64,000 bases of DNA from Umbelopsis isabellina (GCA_016758905.1 JAEPQZ010000005.1:682001-746000); one strand, 5' to 3'; positions 23,501 through 35,108 are shown, numbered from the stretch's first letter. Notes: generated by a model from the sequence alone, not told the origin. Numbers and translations: made by a program.

Positions 23501-25265
23501 TGACGATTTGTGATGCTAATGCTTTCTTACAGACATGCTTACCACACGCGTGTCTTGAAATCGAATTCTCAGCAAGAATTGGTCACCTTCATTATCACCT
23601 TCTTGTCTAATGTTCAGTACATCAAAAATCCGTATCTAAAGGCAAAGCTTGTAGAGGTAAATGTCTAGTTTGCTTGTCAGGACCGCACTCAGAAGCTTAT
23701 GCATATCATTGCCAGATTCTGTTTTATTTTACCTACCCAATTGCCAAGGGTGTCCCTGGTGAGCTGGAAGCTACTTTGAATTCACAACCAATGGCGCTTG
23801 AATACTTGATGCCAGCTATGATGAACTTATATGTTGGTACGTATAAAACTAATCACTCACAGCAAAAGCTGACTACAAATTCTAATAACTGTTACTTGCT
23901 AAAGAGGTGGAGCAAACCGGAGCCAGCTCTCAGTTCTACGATAAGTTCAGCATACGTTATAACATCAGCCAAGTCATGAAGCAGCTGTGGACCCATCCGG
24001 CACATCGAAAGAGTTTGAGAAGAGAAACTGAGTATGTACACTACTTTATGATCACTTGTTGATCACAATTTAACAGCTGTTTTTTAGGAACTTGGAAATG
24101 TTTATTCGATTCGTCAACATGCTGATGAGCGATGTCACGTATCTATTGGACGAAAGTCTTACGAAATTGGCAGAAATCAGAACACTCGAGAATGAGCTGG
24201 ACAACCCAAACGCTAGTGCCTCTTCCAACCCAGTAAGTAATCGAATGATAAAAAAGATCCGCAAAGCGGAAGCTTTGCTGACTATTTTCCACATCGTAGC
24301 AACAATTGAGAGAACGACAAGCTACACTGTCTTCAAACGAAAGACAAGCGCAGTTCTATGTGTCCATGAGTAACGAATTGGTACACATGTTGGAATATCT
24401 CACCAAGGAGATTGGTGAACCTTTCATGGTAGATGAGATTGTTGATCGTCTGGCAGCTATGTTGGATTATAACTTGTCTCAACTAGTTGGCCCAAAGTGC
24501 ACAGAGTTAAAGGTAAGGCATTCGTACTTTCGAAATCCAATTGAATTAAGGCTGATAGACTTCCTTTATCCATCACTACATCACTAGGTGAAAAATCGCG
24601 AAAAATACAATTTCCAGCCACGAACCTTACTTTCGGAGATCATCGACATATATCTTAACCTCAATTCACCAAGTTTTGTTAAAGCTGTGGCTGGCGATGA
24701 ACGCTCCTACAAGAAGGAATACTTCTCTAAGGCAGCTTCTATTCTGCTTCGTCATGGTTTAAAACATCAGGATGATATCACCAAATTAGAACAATTTGTC
24801 AATCAAGTCGAGTTGGCTAAGAAAGAAGGTCAAGAAGAGGAAGAAGAATTGGGAGAGGTTCCAGACGAATTTTTGGGTAAGTTACATGACCCTTCTATCT
24901 GTATTCATCTCACAAACGAATACTTATGAATGCATCACTTTTTTTCAAGATCCAATCTTTTTTACACTTATGGAAGATCCTGTCATCCTTCCAACTTCCA
25001 ATACCACCGTCGATCGTACAACTATACGTAAACATCTATTGGGTGATACTCGAGATCCATTCAATCGAGCACCTCTGAGTATGGAAATGGTAAAACCAGG
25101 TGAGTATACCGCGATTCAGACAACGATATCAACAGAAGTCGCTAATTGAAGATTTATCATACATATCTAAAAGATGTGGGGTTGCGAGAAAAGATTCTAG
25201 AATGGAAGGCGTCACAGAAAAAACCCATAGCTGTTGCAACTGAAGCTATGGACACTACACCCTAG
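20589..25265 (+). CDS. UFD2: Ubiquitin conjugation factor E4, U-box
   Basis: A long gene of roughly twenty exons coding for about 1,000 residues. UFD2/UBE4 lengthens ubiquitin chains on substrates presented by Cdc48. The start is [12 protein letters not shown], then [12 protein letters not shown] (family N-terminal motif) and a Ser/Ala/Thr-rich linker. The elongated helical core runs from [17 protein letters not shown] through [68 protein letters not shown] and [10 protein letters not shown] to [20 protein letters not shown]. The U-box is near the C-terminus: [30 protein letters not shown] and DPFNRAPLS. The frame also runs upstream to an ATG at 20418, but that 57-residue extension is not family-like. 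The gene starts 245 bp after the kinesin stop on the same strand. Confidence 0.95.
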
Positions 25266-25924
25266 ATGTCTTCTGAGTAATAAACGCGCAAATTAACATT
25301 TCATACCTTGTCTTGTTTGTCAAAATGCTTTGTCTACAATCGGGAAAATAGAGACTGTTCAGATAAGCTTCTAGATCACATGCAGTAGCGGAGGCCAGGT
25401 TGCTAGCGACGTTGTACTACCTCATGCTGCTATAAGCCATACAACACCGTGCAGCTCATCACTAAGAAAATCATTTGCGTAAATAATTTCTCGGCTAAGA
25501 TGCTCACTGGATTGAATGAATTAAATAAATATGCTACAAACCGACATCTTTATCAGAACTTTCTAAAATACTAGGACGAATTAGATCGTTGAGGCGCACT
25601 TTTTGCCTCGCTTGTCGTATGCCTCCAACCAATTCCATTGCTCGTTGGCTGAGTTAACTTTAAAGATCCAGCAATAACGGGTGCTTTCGGCATTTTTGGC
25701 TCTCAAAGCCATTATTTTCGATATTATTTATCATAATCTATGTCAATGCGAAGGACCAACTTTAACTTTGCTGCATAGCCCATGAAATATTGTGACAAAG
25801 CCGTCTGGGATGATATCGGAGTTTAAAGCGCCGTTATCTTATCTTATGTCATATACTTTTAACATCGCATCGAGATTCAACGGTCTCAAGCCTTTTCTTC
25901 GCTTTTTGTACATTTTTATATATT
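25266..25924. other. Intergenic region after UFD2
   Basis: About 660 bp with no supported gene. The last 70 bp before 25925 are pyrimidine-rich (TTTTCTTCGC, TACATTTTTATATATT), as in fungal promoters near transcription starts. Nothing else is visible. Confidence 0.55.
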
Positions 25925-26210
25925 ATGGATCCCGGAATCGATAGAAGCAACCTCAAGAAGGTAAATTATACGCTTAAGATTATAAATCAGTGCGGATTTG
26001 CCACAGTAGTAGCTTATAAGTCATCTTCAATAGGTACCAAATTTGATCTACGAAGACCCTTCTATCGTTACCCCAATTCACCGTTCAGAGAGACACCCAT
26101 GGTCACCAACTGACGAAGTCCCTCCCGTAGCGGCTGATATCAAGGGACCGAAGCCACCCACTTCTTCTGCTGATGCTCCTTCTAGCGATGCAAAGAAAAG
26201 CGATGCATAG
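25925..26210 (+). CDS. Small protein of unknown function (70 aa)
   Basis: I do not recognise this protein. An ATG at 25925 opens a 36-nt exon ending in AAG before GTAAAT (25961). An acceptor at 26032-26033 joins it in frame to 26034-26210, ending in TAG. The product begins MDPGIDRSNLKK, continues VPNLIYEDPSIVTPIHR and SERHPWSPTDEVPPV, and ends in a Pro/Ser/Ala/Lys tail (KKSDA). There is no signal peptide, membrane segment or cysteine pattern. The first 45 residues are not low-complexity and the splice signals are good, which supports a real gene. A pyrimidine-rich promoter-like stretch precedes it. It lies between UFD2 and the convergent SANT gene. Confidence 0.55.
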
Positions 26211-26443
26211 TCATGTAACATAGTGATATTTGTTAACTATTCTTGTTTATGTTGTTTACCACATCTGCTAGTCAACGGGTTGTTCATTTAAATGCATTTG
26301 GAATGTAAGAAAAACGCTCTTTGGTTATTAAAAAAAGTCTGTTGTAAATGAAGCAGTGTTGATTATAACAAAGTTGAGCAAACAATTTCATACTCTTGGC
26401 GAACTCTGAGCCTAACGAGGATGGCAAATGGCACCCTAGAGGC

Positions 26444-27633
26444 TTATCTTCTTTGCTTGGTATGCTTGTTTTTTGATATTTTACTTCGCTTTTTTTCGTT
26501 ACCATATGCTTCATCATGCTCATCCATGTCGTCGTCCGAGAACTCAAGCCGTGGCTCCAACAATAACCCATCTTCCTCCTGTTGAAGCCTCATAGCCAAA
26601 GCTAAATCGTCATCCAAGCCTGGCGATTCAGATTTAAGCTCGGGTGTGTTTTTATCGCTTGCTACAGGGGCGGAAGATCCTGGTGTGGAAGGTGGTGAAG
26701 GCGTTGCTGTTGATGCCTGGTTGCTGGGAGAGGACGGGGACGGTGATTCTGCAAGCTCAATCTGAAACCTTATGTTAAACCCATCGTAGTCTTTTAACTT
26801 CGATTAGAACACTCAAACTAACCTTCAATTCATCCACTCGACCGGGACGAGCTGCGCGAGCTTTAGCAATCTTTTCTTGTACCTGAGATAGCTTTTCTTG
26901 CAGTTTCGCCAGCTCTTGCTTTTTAACTTCCAAAACAGCTGCCGGCTACAGCGATGCAAAACACAATGATTAACAAAAAAAAACATAGCCTTCGTAGCCT
27001 GGGTCGCTAAGTCTCTACTTACATCTTCTACTTTAGGTAGAACAATGTTCTTCCATTCTGACTCGGGCAACTCATACATTTCCTTGTTCTTCAATACACG
27101 TTGCTTCAATTCCTCTCGCGACAATTTACCACCAGTGTTCACAATACAGTTATTTTTGCGCTTGATATCCGGTCCCTGGATTTTAGAATTTCGCTCTCCA
27201 ATCACCTTGGGATCGATATGTAAACTTGCAAATTCTAAAGATGCATAAGGTATATTATTATCTGAAAGAGATAGGATATCTGTCACTTTAAGTATTTGCC
27301 AACTTACCTGCTGTACTTTGTTGTCCAAGAAGTCGTTGTAATTGCAAGTTCATTTGAGCATTGGTCTTTCCCGGAAGACAATCACTCTCGATGATTTTGG
27401 CCCAATTGCCAATTCCAAACAACATGAGTGCTTTCCGCAGAGTTTCTGATTCTTCTTCGGTCCAGCCTATCATATGTTGATGTAAGACTACAGTGTAAAG
27501 AGGGGCACGAAGGCGCAGGAATGGACTTACCTGGTGAGAGAGTACAGTTCCATAAACTCGCTGAATCATTTGAACGAAGCACATTTCGTGCTCCTGCAGT
27601 CATACTGCGTGGTTTATATGAAGCAGCTGCCAT
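26444..27633 (-). CDS. SANT/Myb-domain protein, nuclear factor of unknown role
   Basis: Minus-strand gene of about six exons, from ATG 27633 (MAAASYKPRSMTAGARNVLR) to TAA at 26444-26446. Exon 2 carries a single SANT/Myb-like repeat: GWTEEESETLRKALMLFGIG, NWAKIIESDCLPGKTNAQ, MNLQLQRLLGQQ, with the tryptophan spacing of the fold. A basic segment follows (IQGPDIKRKNNCIVN, LSREELKQRVLKNKEMYELPESEW), then a coiled coil (AVLEVKKQELAKLQEKLSQVQ). The C-terminal region is Ser/Pro/Thr-rich and ends with an acidic patch and a basic tail (EKKRSKISKNKHTKQRR) that looks like a nuclear localisation signal. Single SANT repeats occur in chromatin complexes. I cannot name the complex. It is divergent from FANCL, with 162 bp between starts. 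Confidence 0.76.
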
Positions 27634-27795
27634 GTTTATACTTAGTGAAAGAATTGACTTGTTTGATGTGAACAAAGTGACAGTTAACAAGGTAAGAACT
27701 AGTTTTGACGCGACGTGAAAAAAAAAAAAAAATTGTGGTCGCGAGTCTCACGCGACTGGCATCTACTGGCCCGCACGGCAGCTTCTCACTCTCTT

Positions 27796-29360
27796 ATGCA
27801 AAAATTCGTGCTGGCAGCTGGAGACAAGCATGGCCGTACATTCCAAGGATTTATAAATGTCACGGCAAGTGGAGTTATTTTTGCAACTTGTTTGTTGTCA
27901 GCTTTCTCACTGTCTTCTTAGAATGAGGAACACTATATTGTCATTCGGAAAAAGGTACCAACAACACTAGCTGGAGCCAGCTTATTTGGAAGTCCAAATT
28001 TGCAACGACTCATAGGAAAACAACAAGATACAGTTGCTCAATTACTTGCGCGACACTCTGAACCTCGTCAATTTCTTTCTGATTTGATTAATCATTTGGT
28101 AATATGTAACTTCATCTCGAACTAAAATGAATCGGCATGAATACTAAATATGTAGCAATATTAGGAAAGACTTTCTGTACACGAGAACGCAAATGCAAGA
28201 GACAATGATCTGGTCAAGCTTGAATGCCGAAAATTACCTGTGCATCAGTATAATTTGCTCTTAAAACAGTTCGAGGACATTGGTTTGCAAAATTTAAAAT
28301 TGTCTAAAGATCTGACAAGGTTTAAGATCTATATACAGTGAGTGACTGAGTACAAGTATTAATGTAAAAAGGGTTACTAATTTAAGCTTCTTGATTGGCA
28401 TACAGAGACGTCTCTGGTCGTCAACATACTATGGATTGTCAAATTCCAACACAAGGAAATAGCATATATCCCTTGAAAATAGACATTGATCTCCCGTGCC
28501 AACTGCCCGCACTGATCACCAAAACCGATATACCTACAGCAGTTGCCAATGTGAAAGAGGTCATAAATGATCATAGAATTTTATTTGATGAAATGGACAA
28601 TTTGGATAAGCATGCATTTATCCTTGATCCTGCTAGTCCTAGAAGAGAACACACACATCGGCGGCTGGCGCTAGGACATCACTGTTCATTACATATTGAT
28701 ATCACAAACCTCAAGAATCCTCGGAGCGAGCCTCCAGTAATGCAATTGTATGGAGCCGAGTCTCGTATTGCGAGTTGGCGAGATGCCTTGAATCGAAATT
28801 TGAGTTCTTGGTAAGTCTCAAAAACGTAATGGTTATGTTCTCTCATGTGTGTATGGGCCTTGACTCCAAGTACTTGTTACAGGAATACCTCCAAGTCAAT
28901 ATTAGAAAATATAGTCAACACATTGGAGATATCACAGCTTCCGCAGAAGGACGGTATTGGTGACAATGCTGTGGCTAACGTCGAATGTGGCATTTGCTAT
29001 GCCTATAATCTAAACGCATTGGACCAGAATTCTAAGCAGACCACCTTAAGCTCAAATCCAGTTCCAGACCAGATATGTAACAACTCTTCATGTGGACGAG
29101 CCTTCCACCATCAATGCCTGTATGAGGTGAGTCTTGTTCTATGCTTATGAAAAGAAATAATTCTATTTTAATCATATAATCATCAATGCTGCTAGTGGCT
29201 ACGCTCAGTTCCGACGACCCGACAAAGTTTCAATATATTGTTTGGTTTTTGCCCTTACTGTAGTGAGGTAAGCAGAATTTATGATTTAATAATGATTCAA
29301 AAATCCCAACAAGCTAACGTTGCTTGATTTAAGAACATCACAACCAAAGTAATACTATGA
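27796..29360 (+). CDS. FANCL: FANCL, Fanconi anaemia E3 ubiquitin ligase
   Basis: About seven exons from ATG 27796 to TGA 29358-29360. In animals and plants FANCL is the E3 that monoubiquitinates FANCD2-FANCI during interstrand crosslink repair. All three parts are visible. The ELF-like N-terminus has FQGFINVT, NEEHYIVIRKK, LIGKQQDTVAQLL and HSEPRQFLSDLINHL. The central double-RWD region runs from LERLSVHENAN through YPLKIDIDLPCQLP to SRIASWRDALNRNLSSW. The C-terminal RING-like domain shows CGICYAY, ICNNSSCGRAFHHQCLYEWL and TTRQSFNILFGFCPYCSE, nearly identical in layout to vertebrate FANCL. The first intron (27865-27921) has a GC donor (GCAAGT). Fungal genomes commonly lack FANCL, so its presence is notable. 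Confidence 0.92.
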
Positions 29361-29482
29361 TGTCTATTGTAACAAGAATAGTCTTCGATAAAGAGTCTGC
29401 ATAGAATGTGACACAACTTGTATATTAGCAATCATTTAAATGGAAATGGGTATATATAGCAGCAACGGCAAATGTGCCAGAT

Positions 29483-30763
29483 TTATACAGAAACTTGAGG
29501 TGTTTCAAAAATGTCGTTGTATTCCGGTGGTGGTGGATGTAAAGGAGCGCCATCCTGGTTTACAACAGGCTGAACTGTAGGATTACAAGGCTCAACAAGT
29601 TGGTACGCACGGTAACCTCCGCTCATATAGCGATTTAAGGTTTGATTCTTTGATATTGATGGGTCCCGCGCAGCTTTTTGATAGATTGGTAAAGCGACAC
29701 AGTCCTCATTTGCGTGACCAGCAACGCATTGGTTGAGAACATTGATTTGGTTGTCGAATACTAGAGATTTCTGCATTCTCTTGTTTTTAGTGCCTGGCTC
29801 GGGGCATGAGACCCACACCGATAGTTGTAACCAATGTTGCACTGAAATTTCAGGGTGCGCGTCAGTTGAATGATGTAGCTTTGGCCGATTTTGGCTCTCA
29901 GGCATGGCGAAAACAATGCGCTTGCCCCACTGCCCGCCTAAACTATCCAAATCTGCCTTAACAGCATTTTTAGATGGCCCCTTCTGTTCAAGAAAATGGT
30001 TCTTTTCTGATGACCGTTTGGCTTGTTGTTCAGGGATTTGGAGATTGCGCCGTTCCTGTAATCTACCATGTATTTGCTCAATTCTTATGCCTTTCATAAG
30101 TGGTGTTACTTGTAAAGACACAGGTAATAAACTGCCAGGAGAAATTGCACTTTTCTCTATTGTTATGTCAAAGTCACACAAGTTTTCCTGATGATGGTGC
30201 GAGGTGATGGATTCCCCACTGTTGTCGTTGGTCAGATCAGCATTAGAGGGGAGACGCACCAACTGAATGGCTGCCTCGGCCGTATCTTGGCTGGACTTGA
30301 GAAATTCCGGTATAACATTGCTGTTTTGACGTTTGTCATCTTCTACAGTCGCAATAAGCTTATAAGATACTTTCGCTTCAGACATATCGACCGATTCAGG
30401 TAATGAATTCGGCAAGCATATTTCAAATGGATATCTATGCCGACCGGGCGGCAGCACTAATTGTTGCTGTAAGCCTGCTTCGCTAGCTTGATAAATCGGT
30501 ATAACGGAATTGATGAACGATTTGAAGCTGTCATATCTTTTCGACTGTCCAATGACACCACTCGGACCATCTTCATCCCAAGTAGTCCGGGAGTTACCAA
30601 GGAATCGAAGAGATATACTCCTGATGGTCGCAGAATCCTTCAGGTCAAGCTTGACTGCACCTCTGATGGTGGTATGTGTAGCCTGATCCTGTAAGCCTCG
30701 CAAGTATACTACTGGCTCAACGAGATCTATCGCTATACGGTTTTTTGAAAGAAAGCTTCGCAT
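29483..30763 (-). CDS. Arrestin-related trafficking adaptor (ART) with a PY motif
   Basis: An intronless frame of 426 residues. ARTs recruit the Nedd4-type ligase Rsp5 to plasma-membrane transporters for ubiquitination and endocytosis. The arrestin N-domain starts at IAIDLVEPVVYLRG and includes IRGAVKLDLKDSATIRSISLRFLG, PPGRHRYPFEICLPNSLPES and VSYKLIATVEDD. The C-domain begins near LCDFDITIEKSAISPGSLLPV and includes VTPLMKGIRIEQIHGRLQE. Near the C-terminus lies PPPPEYNDIF, a PPxY motif that would bind the WW domains of Rsp5. A second region, SRTTWDEDG, is typical of these proteins. The single-exon structure stands out beside intron-rich neighbours. Its stop lies 122 bp from the convergent FANCL stop. 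Confidence 0.9.
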   Translation of the reverse strand: MRSFLSKNRIAIDLVEPVVYLRGLQDQATHTTIRGAVKLDLKDSATIRSISLRFLGNSRTTWDEDGPSGVIGQSKRYDSFKSFINSVIPIYQASEAGLQQQLVLPPGRHRYPFEICLPNSLPESVDMSEAKVSYKLIATVEDDKRQNSNVIPEFLKSSQDTAEAAIQLVRLPSNADLTNDNSGESITSHHHQENLCDFDITIEKSAISPGSLLPVSLQVTPLMKGIRIEQIHGRLQERRNLQIPEQQAKRSSEKNHFLEQKGPSKNAVKADLDSLGGQWGKRIVFAMPESQNRPKLHHSTDAHPEISVQHWLQLSVWVSCPEPGTKNKRMQKSLVFDNQINVLNQCVAGHANEDCVALPIYQKAARDPSISKNQTLNRYMSGGYRAYQLVEPCNPTVQPVVNQDGAPLHPPPPEYNDIFETPQVSV

Positions 30764-31403
30764 TATATTAACATTGGCTAATAAGAACCAAAACCACGAA
30801 AGAAGAATGAATTAAATAATCAATGCCTTACACGGCAATTTGAGAAAAAGAAAAAAAAGTTTATGACGTTCAGACTCAATTCAGACTAAATATCGGAAAA
30901 AGTAAAACAATTCTTAGAAATAGAATTTTCAAGGCTACGCAATTAACAACAAAAGCCATATAAGCCCAGTTGACGTATCAGTTAGTTTGACTCAAACTAT
31001 TATGCGGTATTTATCGTTATATAAGGCTATCACATTCTCTGTGGTTGCAACCAAGCAGGTGTAACGCGATCTTGAAAAGGTACAGTTAGTGCTTCGCAGT
31101 TTTGTCGGCTTCAGAAACTTATAATCGATAACCGGGTTCGGTTATGATCGCTTAAATGAGCCTTGCTGCTCCTTCATAACATGAAAACGATTATTATTGC
31201 CTCTTAGAGTATTTGTTTGTTCGAGGTGCAAAAGAGGTAACCATCATTTTTGTTAGCCTTCAATGACCATTCAGCCTTGTTAAGCCCCTTGAGCTAAATT
31301 ACCTTTGGATTCGAGACTCCGCAATGGTATATTGCCTGCGCGACTGCCATGTATTCGGACCTGTTGAAACAACGACATTGTAAGACATCACGTTGTCGAT
31401 AAC
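30764..31403. other. Intergenic promoter region, ART / GNAT pair
   Basis: A 640 bp head-to-head spacer. It is A-rich near the ART start (GAGAAAAAGAAAAAAAAG around 30841-30858). No RNA gene, repeat or convincing small frame is seen. Confidence 0.55.
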
Positions 31404-32920
31404 ATGACAGGGAAGGCTTTGGGTGACGGATACTTCCTACGGTTTGCTGCTGCCTCGTATGTGGATGAGATTGAAATTGCAGTTGCGAATTCCTTCACCA
31501 AGCCAAATGCTCCACCAAATCCACAATTGGGTAGCTATTGGCGAAGGATAGCTACTGACGAAGGAAAGCATCCGGAATGGACTGAATTTAATACCCTTAT
31601 TGTGATACACCGTGATGATATATCCTACACAGAAAAGGTTGTAGCAAACACCAGTGTCTGGGAAGAAGAAATGGTATATGAAGGCATTAGCTTTACAATT
31701 GGTAAATGATAGAAACTGTTGTATATTGCCACATTGTTCCATTTGTTAATTATCATATCAAGCTCGCCTCGAGATTGTCGGTGTATTGTTCGAGCACCGG
31801 GGTAAGAACCTCATTAGACACTTATTTGAGGAGTGGCATCGTGTATGCGAGGCAAGAGGGATTCAGGTACAAACTGTATTTGGGATAGATCATGTAAGTT
31901 TTTGGTCAAGGTATTTGAATTGCGCGGAGCAAGATGAATTATCAGTTTGACAGCGAGTTGTAGTACTATCGTCAATTTGGGTATGAATACGCTTTGGAAG
32001 GCAATCCAGTCGCTCAGACATGGCTCAGCGCAATCCCACCTCTAGCATTAAACGAAGTTGATGACTTAAAATGTAGGCCAGCCAAAGTAGAAGATATAGA
32101 AGACATTCTACAGATAGCGGCAATAGAATACAAAGACTTAGCCATATATAATCGAATGAAGCGTAAATGGCTGGAACGTCAAATCCATTCACATGAAGAT
32201 CGAATTACTTACGACCTTCCAGCACAATATACTCGCAGAATTTTCAGTTTTTTAAACTCGGATGGGCAAATTGCTGCTTACGCTGAGTATACCACACGAG
32301 GGGATCCAACAGCAATCTCTATGCTATTTTGTGGTATAAGCACAGGCGTTTGTGTCGAGAAAGCTGTACCCAACATGCTAAGGGGTATTTTGAATTATGT
32401 AAAGGAAGATTCCTCCCCTGAAGACTTCGCCAGAAAGGCCCGCTTTGAATGGTGGCCTAGTATGGGACCGGCTTTCATGGAAGCCTTGCCGCCAGCTTGG
32501 GTCTCGCCTGTTAAAAGTCTGCCTCACGAATACATCAAATACGTCCGAGTGAGCAATCTAGCAAATTTTGTCACTGCCTTGATTCCGGCTCTCAACGCTC
32601 GTTTGGAACGCTCATTGCGTTGGAATTCATACACTGGTTCAGTTAAAGTCAGCAATTACTCTACTAAATACCCTGGCTTTGAGCTTTCCATTGACCGTGG
32701 TAAAATAATCAAGGTGTCAGAATTTGCTAAAGGCGGACAAGATATGGATGCGAATATTGGCTACTTTCCAGGCATGACATTTTTGCAAGTTTTGTTTGGA
32801 CGTCGGTCTATACAAGAGCTCCACCATATACTGCCAGATGTGAGCATGAATGATAACACACTCGAGCTCTTGAACACTCTTTTCCCAAAGACCAAAACTC
32901 GCTCGTACTCCTTTTATTAA
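31404..32920 (+). CDS. GNAT-family N-acetyltransferase of the Eis-like type with a C-terminal extension
   Basis: Three exons (31404-31701, 31763-31893, 31964-32920) give 461 residues. The N-terminal half has GNAT elements: KARLEIVGVLFEHRGKNLIRHLFEEW, with the acetyl-CoA loop HRGKN where a second glycine is usual, then QVQTVFGIDHYYRQFGYEYAL, the YYRxFGYE motif of Eis-like enzymes. A second acetyltransferase-like region follows (LKCRPAKVEDIEDILQIAAIEY to QIAAYAEYTTRG). The C-terminal part (PGFELSIDRGKIIKVSEF, NIGYFPGMTFLQVLFGRRS) resembles the sterol-carrier-like third domain of Eis proteins. That suggests acetylation of an amine on a small molecule or protein; the substrate is not predictable. 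It is divergent from the arrestin gene. Confidence 0.85.
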
Positions 32921-33202
32921 TGTTTTATATAGTGGCTCCACAAAGCATTTCCTACTTAATATGAGTTTTATGCAGTTAGTATAATTTGAAACCTCAAGCA
33001 GATATCGTTGAAACTTGTAAGAATATCATAGCGGATTTTGCCGAATACCATGGGGGTGCGAAATTATTTTGCTTTGTCAGTGAGCGGTGAGATTACCTCA
33101 GCAGTTGCTGTCACGAAAATTATAAAATAGGCCAATTTGCTCCGCTCCTGAATAGCCGAAAAAATCGTTAAGACAAATAGAAGCCAAACATTTGCGTTAG
33201 AT

Positions 33203-34316
33203 ATGGCTTCACGATTACCCACATTTTTCATCAGCCACGGAGGACCGAACTTGTTGGAGGACAAGGGCAAGCCCGGAAAATTTTACGAGTGGTTCGGAAA
33301 ACTCATTAAAGATGAGATAAAGCCAAAGGCAGTGGTTATTGTGAGTGCCCACTGGCAAGCGAACGGCAAGGGTGTTTCCGGTAAGAATAGCAAGAAACCT
33401 TGCAACTGTAAGTGAATTTTGGCTAATCTTTCCAATAAGTCGAAGCAACTGAAGGGCCATTGAAATTGATATACGACTTTTATGGTTTCCCATCACAATA
33501 TTACAAACAAACTTGGAATGGAACTGGAGATGCACCTCTGGCTCACCGTGTATCTGACTTGCTCAAGAAGGTGAGCATGAAAAGAAAATATTGAACTATG
33601 AAATAGGCCAATGCTACGGTTATGGTTAACTGCTAGAATTCTTATTGTATAGCGTGGTATACCTGCGACTCTAACTCGGCGCGGCATTGATCATGGCGTG
33701 TGGGTGCCATTGAAACGAGCTATTCCGGACTTTGACATACCACTTGTTCAAGTTTCCACTTTCGCTCATGAGAACATGGAAGAACACATAAAGCTGGGAG
33801 AAGCCCTTCAGCCTTTGAGGTATGTATAGCGAACTCTTTCACATACGTTAATATATATAAGGTTTCTAATGATTGCATCTGTTTCTATAGAGATGAAGGA
33901 GTGTTGATCATCGGAAGCGGAGCAGCTGTTCACAATTTGCATGATATGTGGAACTATATGAACAAACCAACCCCTTCATTTGTGAAAAACTTCGATCAAA
34001 AAATTGAAGAGTCTGTGGTGAAACTAACCGTAAGTGATTGACCAATTCATACACATGGTTCAGTATATGAGATTAACCAACGTATGTACATTATATGCAG
34101 GGCGAAGAACGTAAGAAAGCAGTATGTAATTTGAATCAGGACCCTGGATTCAGGAAGTGTCACCCCACGGCCGAGCATTTGGTTCCATTGCATGTTGCCG
34201 TGGGAGCAGCAGGGGATGATAAGGCTGCTAAAGTATTGGATGATAATTTCTCGACGATCGGATGGGCTAGTTATCAATTTTCAAATGAAGATAAACAGCA
34301 GAAAACCGAGTTGTAG
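33203..34316 (+). CDS. Class III extradiol ring-cleavage dioxygenase (LigB / DODA family)
   Basis: About five exons from MASRLPTFFISHGGP at 33203 to a stop at 34316. The family cleaves catecholic rings next to the diol using Fe(II); relatives include bacterial YgiD and plant DOPA 4,5-dioxygenase. Likely metal-ligand positions are seen in FISHGGPNLLED, VIVSAHWQA, RGIDHGVWVPLKRAIPD and LVPLHVAVGAAGDD. Other conserved segments are LIYDFYGFPSQYY, PLVQVSTF, GVLIIGSGAAVHNLHDMW and the histidine-containing CHPTAEHLVPLHVA. The length, about 280 residues, is normal for the family. No signal peptide is present, so it should be cytosolic. The natural substrate, DOPA or another catechol, cannot be read from the sequence. 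No neighbouring pigment or aromatic-catabolism genes are present. Confidence 0.88.
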
Positions 34317-34488
34317 AATGTGATAAACATCTAAAGCCATCTAGGCTTCAAATGCGGCGTTAAGTGCAGTGATGCTTGATATTGCATTAACGCTTTTATA
34401 TTGATTGATGATCGATGACAAAATAGACGATGATAATAGACAAAGTAGGGGAAATATACCAAAAATAATAAAGTAAAGAACATTCTTT

Positions 34489-35108
34489 TCAAAGCAATAG
34501 TACATCGTCAGTCAGACGATCGAAAATTTCACTTATTCTACGGCTATCAGTTAGGCTTGTGCTCGGTCCGGCAAAAAGTAAGTCTGATTGTGGCTGAGGT
34601 TCATTTTCAATAGTAATAGTATACTTTTCCACACGTTGGGGATGACATCCTTTGGCAATATCGAATTGGCCACCTTTCAAACAATCTCGTAATTGGGCCA
34701 GAGCAAATTTTGATGTGTTTTCCTCAGTCTGTTAATATCAAATGGCAGTTTAGTTAAACACTCGTTTGTAATGCAAATATTGGGTCTCGCAGCCGAGCCC
34801 AAAATTTCTTTGCCGATAATTTGCACAATAATTTTGAAGGCAAGATCGCTCATGTTAATGAGAGAATCGTTCAAGGCAGTTGGTGCACGTTTCGATAAAT
34901 ATAATGTATCGGCGTGCGAGAAAGCCGCGGATATCTAATACGATTATTCCTGAAAAAAAAAAATGAAACTTGCCTGTTCCTGAGTGGGTGGTATTGACGT
35001 CCTCAAATCCTCGAGGTTCGGACGTGGCAGAGCATTGCAAACTAAAGTAATGCATGAAAACGCTACAAGATATGATAACAACTGTGTGTATGTATAAAAG
35101 CACTGCAT
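34489..35108 (-). CDS. Unrecognised small protein
   Basis: I do not recognise this gene. On the minus strand an ATG at 35108 opens a 135-nt exon (MQCFYTYTQLLSYLVAF, then RPNLEDLRTSIPPTQEQ). It ends before GCAAGT at 34973, so the intron would be GC-AG and only 39 nt (34935-34973). The second exon reads ISAAFSHADTLYLSKRAP and TALNDSLINMSDLAFKII. A third, reached by an acceptor near 34723, reads TEENTSKFALAQLRDCLKGG, QFDIAKGCHPQRVEKYTI and ends ISEIFDRLTDDVLLL. The N-terminus has a hydrophobic stretch (residues 10-25) that could be a signal or membrane segment. The rest looks helical and soluble. The second intron is either about 98 or 36 nt depending on the donor. The gene is plausible from continuous coding sense, but its exact structure is uncertain. 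Confidence 0.5.

Noticed and set aside
31080-31160. tRNA-like GGGTTCGG stretch between the arrestin and GNAT genes
   Set aside because: No matching A box, acceptor stem or anticodon arm could be folded around it.
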